Below, piece by piece: positions 36,419 to 44,774 of a DNA stretch of 64,000 nt (within the stretch, counting starts at the first letter, position 1; each line of letters opens with the position of its first letter). The notes below the pieces were generated by a model, which was not told the origin of the DNA, ran no database searches, and saw only the letters and a list, made by a program, of their open reading frames with translations. Source of the DNA: Fulvimarina uroteuthidis (GTDB lineage Bacteria; Pseudomonadota; Alphaproteobacteria; Rhizobiales; Rhizobiaceae). Location of the stretch: contig NZ_JAXLPB010000001.1 in assembly GCF_034321785.1 (NCBI RefSeq), forward strand, positions 186,001 through 250,000, in the 5' to 3' direction. The position numbers were made by a program, and so were the translations under genes.

Positions 36419-36850
36419 TCAGGCGCCGGGCTTGCGGCGCAGGCGCACCACAACGTCGACATTGACGATTTCCATGCCTTCGGGCGGCTCGGGCAGTTGA
36501 CCGAAATTCAGCGTGCCCTCGGGAATGTCGACCATCTCGCCATCGTCCTCGTTGAAGAAGTGATGATGGTCCGACGTGTTGGTGTCGAAATAGGTACGCT
36601 GGCCCTCCGCCGTCAGCGGGCGCACGAGCCCGACATCGGTGAACTGGTGCAGCGTGTTGTAGACGGTGGCCAGCGACACGGGCTCGCCCGCCTTGTGCGC
36701 TTCGGCATGCAGCTCCTCGGCCGACAGGTGACGGTCGCCGCGGCCGAACATCAGATTACACAGGGCCACCCGTTGCCGCGTCGGGCGCAAGCCCACCGAT
36801 CGCAATCTCGAGAAAACACAGAATGCCTGGCCGCGCCCCGTCGTTTGCAT
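36419..36850 (-). CDS. irr: Iron response regulator Irr (Fur family)
   Basis: The 143-residue Fur-family protein has the DNA-binding region LRSVGLRPTRQRVALCNLMF with VSLATVYNTLHQF, and the histidine triplet HHH at residues 95-97, which is the haem-binding signature of alphaproteobacterial Irr. Irr senses haem status and controls iron and haem genes. In many relatives irr is next to fabA, and here it is separated from fabA only by one exported protein gene. It converges with the SH3 gene. Confidence 0.95.
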   Translation of the reverse strand: MQTTGRGQAFCVFSRLRSVGLRPTRQRVALCNLMFGRGDRHLSAEELHAEAHKAGEPVSLATVYNTLHQFTDVGLVRPLTAEGQRTYFDTNTSDHHHFFNEDDGEMVDIPEGTLNFGQLPEPPEGMEIVNVDVVVRLRRKPGA

Positions 36851-36887
36851 GTTTGTCTCTGCCTGCCTTGCGTGTTGTCAGCTGTTG

Positions 36888-37004
36888 TCAGCTTCGGCCC
36901 GAAAAAATGGCCGGGCGCTGAAACGAACTCTTCCCTACATAATACAGGCACATCGAGAGCACAAACCCCGCCCCTGCCGCAATACCTGCATTCGTGCCAT
37001 TCAC
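36888..37004 (-). CDS. Candidate small membrane protein (38 residues)
   Basis: GTG 37004 overlaps the stop codon of the exported protein gene by 4 bp (GTGA) and opens a 38-codon frame with one hydrophobic segment, AGAGFVLSMCLYYVG, and a basic tail. Translation coupling would suit a real small protein. However, the frame stays open far upstream and there is no other support, so chance is a fair alternative. If it is not coding, the 150 bp between irr and the exported gene is only the irr promoter region. Confidence 0.25.
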   Translation of the reverse strand: MNGTNAGIAAGAGFVLSMCLYYVGKSSFQRPAIFSGRS

Positions 37005-37504
37005 GATTGTCCGCAGCGTCGAACAAGGGCCTCGAGCGCGGCGCCCGACCCTTTCAGCGGAATGACGTAGCGGCCCGCGGGACTGGAGATCTCGACGCTC
37101 TCGCCCTTCTTCAGGTCCGCGATCAGACCTTCGAGGTTGGAAAGCGAATCCTCGTGGACCAGCACCGAATTGCCGCGGACCCTGAACGATTTCGTCGAGA
37201 GGATCCGCGCCAGCCCGTCCACCGAGACCCCGACCCGATACGTGGCACCCTCGGGAAGTCTTTGCGAAAAGCCCGAAAAATTCACGCTGACGCGCGGTCC
37301 CGCGCATCGAAGGAACATGCCGTTCGGCGCGCCGTCGACATAGAATCCGCCGATCGTTCCGAGGGTACGCCAGGATTGGGCATCCGCCGAAAACGGCATC
37401 AGGATCAGGCACATGGAAAGGGCGAGCCAGGCTGCCACCGCACCGTGCGCAAGCCCCCCCATGCCGCAGGATCGCCGCGTCCGCTGCCTGGTTCGCCTCT
37501 TCAT
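37001..37504 (-). CDS. Exported protein of unknown function
   Basis: From ATG 37504 (GGGGGCGAGG just upstream) the precursor has 167 residues; an ATG at 37558 would add 18. A basic N-terminus and the hydrophobic stretch HGAVAAWLALSMCLILMPF end at SADAQS, a good signal-peptidase site near residue 43. The mature part of about 125 residues looks all-beta, with GGFYVDGAPNGMFLRCAG and a late Cys (VRRCGQS) that may form a disulfide with it. I do not recognise the family. It is divergent from fabA, with 165 bp between the starts. Confidence 0.7.
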   Translation of the reverse strand: MKRRTRQRTRRSCGMGGLAHGAVAAWLALSMCLILMPFSADAQSWRTLGTIGGFYVDGAPNGMFLRCAGPRVSVNFSGFSQRLPEGATYRVGVSVDGLARILSTKSFRVRGNSVLVHEDSLSNLEGLIADLKKGESVEISSPAGRYVIPLKGSGAALEALVRRCGQS

Positions 37505-37669
37505 CGCCTCGCCCCCGCCCCTTGTCTCTGCACCGTCGCCGAACCAGTTCCGTCCCATGAAACGCCCCTTGGACTTGTGTTTCCCACGAAACGATTCCCA
37601 TGGTAAGGCGACCAAAACACGATGAGCGCTGGTACGACGAGCGGCGAAAAAGGCGGACACGAAGCACCC

Positions 37670-38200
37670 ATGACGACGCGAAAGACATCCTTCGACTACG
37701 ACGATCTCATCGCCTGTGGCCGTGGTGAGTTGTTCGGCTCCGGCAATGCGCAGCTCCCGCTTCCTCCCATGCTGATGTTCGACCGCATCACGCATGTCAG
37801 CGAGGATGGCGGCGAGAACGGCAAGGGTGCGATCTATGCCGAGCTCGACGTCAATCCCGATCTCTGGTTCTTCCAGTGCCATTTCCAGGGCGATCCCGTC
37901 ATGCCCGGCTGCCTGGGTCTCGACGCGCTTTGGCAGCTCACCGGATTCTATCTCGGCTGGCTCGGCGAACCGGGACGCGGGCGTGCGCTGGGCGTCGGCG
38001 AGGTGAAGTTCACGGGCCAGGTCACGCCGAAGGTGAAGCTGATCGAATATGGCGTCGAGTTTCGCCGGGTGATGCGCTCCAAGCTGAAGCTCGGAATCGC
38101 CAACGGCTGGATGAAGGCCGACGGCGAAGTGATCTACCGGTCGAGCGACATGCGCGTCGGCCTCTTCACCGACGAGCAGGCAGACGCCGCCTCGGCCTGA
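37670..38200 (+). CDS. fabA: 3-hydroxydecanoyl-ACP dehydratase/isomerase
   Basis: From ATG 37670 the enzyme has 176 residues and its active-site His71 (CHFQGDPVMPG) and Asp85 (GLDALW) fall at the same numbers as in other FabA proteins, which supports this start over ATG 37622. FabA dehydrates 3-hydroxydecanoyl-ACP and isomerises the product to the cis-3 form, the branch point to unsaturated fatty acids. It is first of fabA-fabB-fabI. A short dyad GTTTC-CCAC-GAAAC at 37579-37592 lies in its promoter region. Confidence 0.96.
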   Translation: MTTRKTSFDYDDLIACGRGELFGSGNAQLPLPPMLMFDRITHVSEDGGENGKGAIYAELDVNPDLWFFQCHFQGDPVMPGCLGLDALWQLTGFYLGWLGEPGRGRALGVGEVKFTGQVTPKVKLIEYGVEFRRVMRSKLKLGIANGWMKADGEVIYRSSDMRVGLFTDEQADAASA

Positions 38201-38254
38201 GCCGGGCGCCCTTGAACAGATGTTGAGTAGAACCTTCGAGGAAGGATGCGAACC

Positions 38255-39469
38255 ATGAGACGCGTCGTCGTAACCGGAATGGGTATCGTGTCGTCGATCG
38301 GCGACGACGTGGCCGAGGTCACGCAGTCGCTGCGCGAGGCGAGATCCGGCATCAGCTTTGCCGAAGACTATGCCGAACTCGGCTTTCGCAGCCATGTGCA
38401 CGGCAAGCCGAAGCTCGACCCCGCCGACATTCTCGACCGCCGGGCGCTGCGCTTCCACGGCGGCGGCACCGCCTGGAACCATGTGGCGATGGACCAGGCG
38501 ATCAGGGACGCCGGCCTCGAAGCGTCGGACATCTCGAACGAGCGGACCGGCATCATCATGGGGTCGGGCGGACCGTCGACCGTGACGATCGTCAATGCGG
38601 CCGACGTCACCCGCGACAAGGGTCCGAAGCGGATCGGACCGACGGCCGTGCCGAAGGCGATGTCGTCGACGGCCTCGGCGACGCTGGCGACCTGGTTCAA
38701 GATCAAGGGCGTCAACTATTCCATATCCTCGGCCTGCTCGACCTCGAGCCACTGCATCGGCAATGCGTACGAGATGATCGCCTACGGCAAGCAGGACGTC
38801 ATGTTCGCGGGCGGATGCGAGGACCTGCACTGGTCGCTGTCGAACCTTTTCGACGCGATGGGCGCGCTGTCCTCCGATTTCAACGACGATCCGGCTCACG
38901 CCTCCAAGCCCTACGACAAGAACCGCGACGGGTTCGTGATCGCCGGCGGCGCGGGCGTGCTCGTTCTCGAGGAATACGAGCGCGCGAAATCGCGCGGCGC
39001 CACCATTCTCGGCGAGATCGTCGGCTACGGGCTCACCTCCGACGGTGCGGACATGGTGGCACCGTCGGGCGAAGGCGCGGTGCGCTGCATGACGATGGCC
39101 ATGCAGGGCCTTACCGGGCCGATCAACTACATCAATCCGCACGCCACCGCGACACCGGTGGGCGACCGGTCGGAGGTCGCGGCGATCCGAAAGGTGTTCG
39201 GCGACAAGATCCCGCCGATTTCGGCGACGAAGGCCCTCACGGGTCACAGCCAGGGCGCGACGGGGGTGCATGAGGCCATCTACTCGCTCATCATGATGCG
39301 CGAGAATTTCATCGCCAGGAGCGCGCATATCGGCGAGCTCGACCCCGAATTCGAGGGCTTCCCGATCGCCTTCGAGCGTCAGGACGACGTGAAGCTCGAC
39401 CGGATCATGTCGAACTCGTTCGGCTTCGGCGGCACCAATGCGTGCCTCGTATTTCAACGCGTCGAATAG
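38255..39469 (+). CDS. fabB: Beta-ketoacyl-ACP synthase I
   Basis: The 404-residue condensing enzyme extends the cis-3-decenoyl product of FabA. Its Cys161 (SACSTSSHC), His296 (NPHATATPVGD) and His331 (ALTGHSQGATG) are the Cys-His-His triad. GAGGAAGG before ATG 38255 favours this start over the ATG three codons upstream. It follows fabA after 54 bp in the usual alphaproteobacterial order. Confidence 0.96.
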   Translation: MRRVVVTGMGIVSSIGDDVAEVTQSLREARSGISFAEDYAELGFRSHVHGKPKLDPADILDRRALRFHGGGTAWNHVAMDQAIRDAGLEASDISNERTGIIMGSGGPSTVTIVNAADVTRDKGPKRIGPTAVPKAMSSTASATLATWFKIKGVNYSISSACSTSSHCIGNAYEMIAYGKQDVMFAGGCEDLHWSLSNLFDAMGALSSDFNDDPAHASKPYDKNRDGFVIAGGAGVLVLEEYERAKSRGATILGEIVGYGLTSDGADMVAPSGEGAVRCMTMAMQGLTGPINYINPHATATPVGDRSEVAAIRKVFGDKIPPISATKALTGHSQGATGVHEAIYSLIMMRENFIARSAHIGELDPEFEGFPIAFERQDDVKLDRIMSNSFGFGGTNACLVFQRVE

Positions 39470-39572
39470 AAGGCCGGCCGCACGCCCCTGCCGCGTGTGA
39501 CCTGCCTTCCTTCGGCTCAGACGATTTGGATCGATCGGCACTTCGGTGCCCGACCGGTCGAGAAGGATGACG

Positions 39573-40427
39573 ATGTCAGATTTGATGAAGGGTAAGCGCG
39601 GGCTGGTGATGGGCGTCGCCAACCACAACTCGATCGCCTGGGGTGCCGCGAAGGCCCTGGCCGACCAGGGCGCGGAGATCGCGCTCACCTATCAGGGCGA
39701 GGCGTTCGGAAAGAGGGTCAGGCCGCTGGCCGACAAGATCGGATCGACGCTGGTGCTGCCGTGCGACGTCGAGGACATCGCGACCGTCGACAAGGTTTTC
39801 GACGATCTAAGAGAGGCATGGGGCGGGATCGACTTCATCGTCCACGCCATCGCTTTCTCGGACCGCAACGAACTCAAGGGGCTCTATGCCGAGACCTCGC
39901 GGGAGAACTTCACGCGGACCATGGTCATTTCATGCTTCTCGTTCACCGAGATCGCCAAGCGCGCCGCGGCGCTCATGAACAATGGCGGCTCGATGATCAC
40001 CATGACCTATGGTGGCTCGACCCGCGTCATGCCGAACTACAACGTCATGGGTGTCGCCAAGGCCGCGCTGGAGGCCTCCGTGCGTTATCTCGCGTCCGAT
40101 TACGGACCGCGCAACATTCGCGTCAACGCCATCTCGGCAGGACCCGTTCGCACGCTGGCGGGCGCCGGGGTCTCCGATGCACGGCTGATGTTCAACTATC
40201 AGCGGCGCAATTCGCCGCTTCGCTCCAACACAACGATCGACCAGGTCGGCGGTGCGGCGCTGTACCTGTCGTCGCAGCTTTCTGAAGGGGTGACCGGCGA
40301 GATCCACTATGTCGATGCCGGCTACAACATCATGTCGATGCCGGATCTGGAGGAGCTGAAGAAGCAGGAGCGCGGCGCCGAACTGGTCGAGCACGTGGAC
40401 GAAGGCGGCGCGCCCGAGGAGCTGTGA
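39573..40427 (+). CDS. fabI: Enoyl-ACP reductase (NADH)
   Basis: From ATG 39573 (GAGAAGG upstream) the SDR-like enzyme has 284 residues. Tyr156 and Lys163 in YNVMGVAK fall at the same numbers as in Escherichia coli FabI, and GVANHNSIAWG is the cofactor loop. It reduces enoyl-ACP in the last step of each elongation round and is the target of triclosan in this family. It is the third gene of the fab operon and converges with the next gene, 14 bp away. Confidence 0.96.
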   Translation: MSDLMKGKRGLVMGVANHNSIAWGAAKALADQGAEIALTYQGEAFGKRVRPLADKIGSTLVLPCDVEDIATVDKVFDDLREAWGGIDFIVHAIAFSDRNELKGLYAETSRENFTRTMVISCFSFTEIAKRAAALMNNGGSMITMTYGGSTRVMPNYNVMGVAKAALEASVRYLASDYGPRNIRVNAISAGPVRTLAGAGVSDARLMFNYQRRNSPLRSNTTIDQVGGAALYLSSQLSEGVTGEIHYVDAGYNIMSMPDLEELKKQERGAELVEHVDEGGAPEEL

Positions 40428-40441
40428 CGGGTCGGCAAGCG

Positions 40442-41392
40442 TCACACCCCCGCGTCCGCCCCGGTCGTCTCGTAAGCGAGAATCGCCGCACTCAGGTCTT
40501 CGATCGCCGTGCCGACGCCCTTGAACAGGGTGATCTCGCTCTCCGATCGACGCGGATAGGCGTCGGTCCTGCACAGATCGACGAGCGTGCCCGCGATCGC
40601 GTCCTCCGCGAGGACGCCGCGCTCGAGCGGCGAGCGGATCTCGCCGCTCTCGATCATCGCATGTTCGGTGTCGATGAAGATGCGGCTGCGACGGATCGCG
40701 GTGTCGTCCACCTCGCGCATCGCCGGCGTGAAACTGCCGATCAGATCGACGTGCTGCCCCTCCCGCAACCATTCCCCCTTCAGAAACGGCTCGGTCGCAA
40801 GGGTCGCGCACGAAACGATGTCCGCGCCGGCGACGGCGCCCTCGAGGTCGTCGACGGCGCAGGCGGACACCCCCTCGCTTTCGAGCTTCGCCGCCAGGGC
40901 CTCGGCCCCGGCATGGGTCCGGTTCCACACCTCCACGGTCCCGATCGACAGCACCGCGCGATAGGCGTGGGCAATGTTGGACGCGACGCGCCCCGCCCCC
41001 ACGACGAGAAGTTTCCCGCTATCAGGCCGCGCCAGCCGCTTGGCGGCGAGTGCGGAGGCGGCGGCCGTGCGCCGCGCTGTCAGTTCGCCGCCGTCGAGGA
41101 TCAGGCAATGGCGACCGGTCCTGCGATCGAACAGGACATAGGTCGACGAGATCGCGGCAAGACCGAGGGCACCATTTCCGGGATGAACGTTCACGAGCTT
41201 GATGCCGCCCCAGCCTTCGTTCTGCCAGGCCGGCATCAGGAGCAGCGTATCGTCGCTCCGGCCTTCATTGACCATCTGGTGATGGTGGCGGAGCGGGGCG
41301 ACAACCTCGCCCCGAAATCCCGCGTCGATCGCCTCGATCAGCCGGCCGAACGGCAGGGCGTCGATCGTTTCCTGTTGCGAACACACTTTCAT
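40442..41392 (-). CDS. Ornithine cyclodeaminase / mu-crystallin family oxidoreductase
   Basis: From ATG 41392 the protein has 316 residues. The substrate part has the landmarks GGIKLVNVHPGN and LILDGGELTARRTAA with the active Asp, and the Rossmann loop LLVVGAGRVASNIAHAY binds NAD(P). DLIGSFTPAMREVDD follows. Members include ornithine cyclodeaminase, alanine dehydrogenase and ketimine/pyrroline-2-carboxylate reductases. The motif pattern fits the reductase group best, but I would not fix the substrate. Confidence 0.88.
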   Translation of the reverse strand: MKVCSQQETIDALPFGRLIEAIDAGFRGEVVAPLRHHHQMVNEGRSDDTLLLMPAWQNEGWGGIKLVNVHPGNGALGLAAISSTYVLFDRRTGRHCLILDGGELTARRTAAASALAAKRLARPDSGKLLVVGAGRVASNIAHAYRAVLSIGTVEVWNRTHAGAEALAAKLESEGVSACAVDDLEGAVAGADIVSCATLATEPFLKGEWLREGQHVDLIGSFTPAMREVDDTAIRRSRIFIDTEHAMIESGEIRSPLERGVLAEDAIAGTLVDLCRTDAYPRRSESEITLFKGVGTAIEDLSAAILAYETTGADAGV

Positions 41393-41494
41393 GGCTGATC
41401 CCCGCTTCATATTTCGACAGTCCCCGACATTCTAGCGCACACTTTGGCCGATGGCGCCGAACCGGGCCGCATGGAATCCGGTCGCATCGTCCAG

Positions 41495-42748
41495 TCAGGC
41501 CCCGGCGCCGGCGACCTCGTCGAAGAAGCGCAGCATTTCGCGGCTGGCATCGGGCCCCGACGGATCGGTGTAGGAGCCTTTCGGGTCCCCGCCGGACCAG
41601 GCGTGCCCCATGCCGGCAAGAAGCCATGTTTCCTGCCTCGGTGCGTCCGGCCGCGTGCTGCCGGACGCCGCATGGTGGATCGTCCGCGTAAACGACACGC
41701 CACCATCGGAACGGCCGGTCACGACCGTCTCGCGCGTGCTTGCGCCGCCCCTCGCCTGCTCGCCGACGCTTCGCGCATTGTCGGGCGCCACCGTCGTGTC
41801 GCCGGTCCCGTGGAAGACGATGGCGGGGATCGATGTATCGCCGCTGCTGGCGCCGCCCCGTCCCTGCATCGCGGCGAAGGCCGATGGCATGTCCCTGGCC
41901 GCGCCGCAGGCGAGCCCCGAATGGACGCCGATCGCCGCGAAGAGATCCGGATAGCGCTGGCCGAGGATCGCCGCGGCCGCGCCGCCCGCCGACAGACCTG
42001 CGGCGAACACCCGGCGCGGATCGACATTGTAGTCGCCCATCACGCCGCGAACCATGTCGGCGATGATCTCCGGCTCGCCGCCATGACGCTGCTGGTCCTT
42101 GGCGGAGAACCAGTTCCAGCACATCGACGCATTCGCGGCCTTCGTCTGGCCGGGATAGAGAACGAGACAGTTCCGTTCCTCGGCAAGTTCGTTCATCTTC
42201 GTGCCGATCGCGAAATCGTCCGGCGACTGGGTGCAGCCATGCAGCATGACAATCAGGGGACGCGCGTCATCTCCCGCCTTGTACGTGCTGGGAACGTAAA
42301 GCTTGTAGGGACGCGCGCCGACAGCGCTCTGGAAATCCTTCTCGAGGAAGCTCGCTCCCGCGGCGACGGGCACCGCGACCGCCTCCCGCTTGCGAAACCC
42401 AGCCGGGACGGACTGGCGCAGCTTGTCGGCGAACGGGGCGGAAAACAAGTTCGTCTTGATCCGGTCGGCAAGTTCCGACGGGTGGGCCGTGCCGGAAGCC
42501 TTGCCGGCACCCGGCGCTTCGCGTCCCGAAGGCTGGCGCGGCGCCTGTTTCGGCGCCCGGCCGGGCATCGACCATTCGTCGCCGACGCGGCGCAGTTCCA
42601 CCGTTTCTCTCTCGCTGCGGGCTTCCGGCTGGCGCGCTGGCGCCGGCTCCGCACGTCCGCCCTGAAGAAGTCTCATCGCCTCCTCCAGCCGCCCCGCCTG
42701 CGTGAGGCGCGTGACTTCCATCATGTCGATATTCATGGACGATTTCAT
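41495..42748 (-). CDS. PHB depolymerase-family esterase
   Basis: The 417-residue protein has no signal peptide. About 100 N-terminal residues (including a short helix MMEVTRLTQAGRLEEAMRLL and a proline-rich linker) precede an alpha/beta hydrolase domain with LIVMLHGCTQSPDDFA, the nucleophile elbow GLSAGGA and the late His region GMGHAWSGGDP. This is the polyhydroxybutyrate depolymerase / feruloyl-esterase-like family. Since it seems cytosolic, it may act on stored PHB oligomers or unrelated esters. Confidence 0.88.
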   Translation of the reverse strand: MKSSMNIDMMEVTRLTQAGRLEEAMRLLQGGRAEPAPARQPEARSERETVELRRVGDEWSMPGRAPKQAPRQPSGREAPGAGKASGTAHPSELADRIKTNLFSAPFADKLRQSVPAGFRKREAVAVPVAAGASFLEKDFQSAVGARPYKLYVPSTYKAGDDARPLIVMLHGCTQSPDDFAIGTKMNELAEERNCLVLYPGQTKAANASMCWNWFSAKDQQRHGGEPEIIADMVRGVMGDYNVDPRRVFAAGLSAGGAAAAILGQRYPDLFAAIGVHSGLACGAARDMPSAFAAMQGRGGASSGDTSIPAIVFHGTGDTTVAPDNARSVGEQARGGASTRETVVTGRSDGGVSFTRTIHHAASGSTRPDAPRQETWLLAGMGHAWSGGDPKGSYTDPSGPDASREMLRFFDEVAGAGA

Positions 42749-42815
42749 CGGGTCGAATTCCTGGTTCGCAAGGTCTCGGGCAGGATGCGCGAGACGAAAA
42801 AGAGGGAGGGGCCGG

Positions 42816-43235
42816 TCAGGCCATACGGTCCTTGAGGGCGGCCTTGACGGCCGGCGAGGCCTGCAGCGCGCCGAGAACGCGCAGGGAGCCGATGGCGCTT
42901 GCCGCCAGCTCCGCGGTGACGTCCGGATCGATGATCGCCAGCCCCAGAACTTCAGCGTTCAACCGTTCGCCCGCCGTCACGAGCGCTTCGAGATCGTGAC
43001 GCGTAAACCGGCGGAGCCCCAGATCGATGCTCCGGCGCTCCACCGTCTTCTTCAGCGTCTCGTCATGGCGCGCGATCTGGGCGCGGATCGCTGTGCGGAT
43101 GAGGTCAGTGCGGTTGGAATAAAAGCCTTCCTCGACGAGCAGGTCGATCTGGCCGAGGTCGACAAGCCCGAGATTGATGGTGATCTTTTCGCTGTCGATC
43201 GCCCGGGGCTTTGCGTCCTTGGCTTTCCTTGGCAT
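42816..43235 (-). CDS. Ribbon-helix-helix (CopG/Arc-like) regulator
   Basis: From ATG 43235 (GGAG seven bases upstream) the protein has 139 residues. A strand KITINLGLVDLGQIDLLV and the helices FYSNRTDLIRTAIRAQIARH form the RHH DNA-binding unit at about residues 15-55. The C-terminal 80 residues are a separate helical part with repeated leucine and alanine. A nested dyad sits directly before its start, so it most likely represses its own gene. No toxin gene is next to it, so it does not look like an antitoxin. Confidence 0.85.
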   Translation of the reverse strand: MPRKAKDAKPRAIDSEKITINLGLVDLGQIDLLVEEGFYSNRTDLIRTAIRAQIARHDETLKKTVERRSIDLGLRRFTRHDLEALVTAGERLNAEVLGLAIIDPDVTAELAASAIGSLRVLGALQASPAVKAALKDRMA

Positions 43236-43241
43236 TGTACG

Positions 43242-43278
43242 ACTCCAAAACATCATCCACTTGGATGTTATCTGGAGT
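43242..43278. promoter_or_regulatory. Nested dyad operator of the RHH regulator gene
   Basis: An inner palindrome CATCCA-CT-TGGATG (43254-43267) lies within an outer pair ACTCCA (43242-43247) and TGGAGT (43273-43278). It ends 7 bp before the RHH start codon. RHH proteins bind such short paired boxes as two dimers, so this is probably the autoregulatory site. Confidence 0.72.
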
Positions 43279-43497
43279 GTAGGACGCGTGAGTGCAAGGG
43301 GTGATGCGGCCGCATCTTCGCCAGCCACGTTCCGGGACGCGGGTGGGCCGCGCCGGCGGGCGTACTTCGGCATGCCGGAAACGGGCTGACCTCGTGAGGC
43401 GACGCGCATTGCCTGCCGGGCCTTGGGCTGCGGCCCGGCGACGCGCCTTGCGGCTGGCGCGGAATACGAAACGGATGCCCGCGTCGAGGGACGAACC

Positions 43498-44607
43498 CTA
43501 TCGCTGCATGGCTTTCCGGCGGGCGTCCAGTATGGCGTTGAAGGTTCCGGAAATCGCCGCGAGCAACGGGTCCGCGTCGCCGCGTTCCGCGGCGCTCAGA
43601 TAATCGAGGATTTCGAGATCCGACAGCGCCGCGAGGAGGTGCCTGCGCACGAGCTGATCGGCAACCGGGCTCCCCGGACCCTCCAGTGTCGGCGCGAGCG
43701 TGGCAAGCCGGGTGAGAACCGGACGGAACGCGCCGGCGACGGCCGGATCGGTCCGGGCCGGAACGGCTGCGGCCTTCGGCAGATATCCGGCGTCCGACGC
43801 CCGCGACAGAAGCGTGTCGATGGCGGCGAGCCGCTCGGCCTCGCTGGCGAGCGGGATCTGGGTCTCGACCTTCATCGGAAGCCCCGGATCGATGCGCGGG
43901 CCGTAGCTGACGGACGGGCCGACCTGCGACACCGCCATCATCATCGCCCGCCCGGCACCCATGGAATCATATCCGCGGCGAAGTTCGATCGCGGGGTTCA
44001 GCCCCTCGACCGGTCCGACGAGCGCGATCGGCCGCAGATCCGGAGCATAGCGCGGCTTGGGCACCGGCCGCATGACGGCGCCTGCCTCGGCGATGCTCCG
44101 GCGCGTGCGCACGGCCTGCGCGTCGGCAAGCTCGCCCAGCGAGCGCCCGCCGCCGGCCGAGACCCGATCGAGATAAGCTCCGAGGACGGACACGAAATTC
44201 TCGACGCCGCCGCACAGGAACGGCGCCGGACCCTGGTCGATGAAATCGGTGAGGTCGGCGATGGTCCGGTCGACGATCCAGCGCCCGTCGGCGCTCGCGG
44301 TCCAGCTCGGCCGGCCCTGGGCTTTGGCAAGATCGACCGAGGCGCGCAGCGCCCGCATCTCGTCGCCATCGCGGCGAACGCGCGGCGGCGACATTACGAG
44401 CTTGCCAGGCAGGCGTTCGTCACCTTCCCGCGCGATCGCGCGCAGCGCCTTGATCGCGTCGAACGCGCGGCGCGGCTCGCCCTTGAGCGCGGCATGGAAG
44501 CGCGTCGCGCACTCGGCCGGCGAGGCGTTCTCGGCCGACACCGTCGACGGGGCGAAGCAGACCGTGAACAGAAGGGCGGACAGGATCAATGAGGATGAAC
44601 GAATCAT
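43498..44607 (-). CDS. Exported protein of unknown function
   Basis: The 369-residue precursor has a signal peptide (SLILSALLFTVCFA...STVSAEN, cut near residue 25). The mature protein is rich in Ala, Arg and Leu and appears helical, with landmarks AECATRFHAALKG, GRPSWTASADGRWIVDRT and FLCGGVENFVSVLGAYLDRV, and a C-terminus that keeps the same helical style. Two cysteines may form a disulfide. I do not recognise a domain. It lies downstream of the AsmA-family gene on the same strand (167 bp apart) and may be a periplasmic partner, but this is only position. Confidence 0.72.
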   Translation of the reverse strand: MIRSSSLILSALLFTVCFAPSTVSAENASPAECATRFHAALKGEPRRAFDAIKALRAIAREGDERLPGKLVMSPPRVRRDGDEMRALRASVDLAKAQGRPSWTASADGRWIVDRTIADLTDFIDQGPAPFLCGGVENFVSVLGAYLDRVSAGGGRSLGELADAQAVRTRRSIAEAGAVMRPVPKPRYAPDLRPIALVGPVEGLNPAIELRRGYDSMGAGRAMMMAVSQVGPSVSYGPRIDPGLPMKVETQIPLASEAERLAAIDTLLSRASDAGYLPKAAAVPARTDPAVAGAFRPVLTRLATLAPTLEGPGSPVADQLVRRHLLAALSDLEILDYLSAAERGDADPLLAAISGTFNAILDARRKAMQR

Positions 44608-44774
44608 TCTGGCGCAAAGCCCCCGGTAAAGGACGGCCGAATTCCCGACATCGTCGCGTCACGACCGCCTTCGCGCCCGACCGCAAAGCGACAATCGATT
44701 GCCGACGCGGACGTTGCGGGAGGCTCGACGCCATCGAGCAGAGCCTCTTCGTCCGGAAGAGACGAGGCGGCGCG

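Noticed and set aside
37622..37669. Upstream ATG for fabA
   Set aside because: Numbering of His71 and Asp85 with ATG 37670 agrees with other FabA proteins; the extra 16 residues have no counterpart.
42816..43497. Toxin-antitoxin pair
   Set aside because: The RHH protein has no adjacent small toxin gene on its strand, and the long C-terminal part is unlike typical antitoxins.
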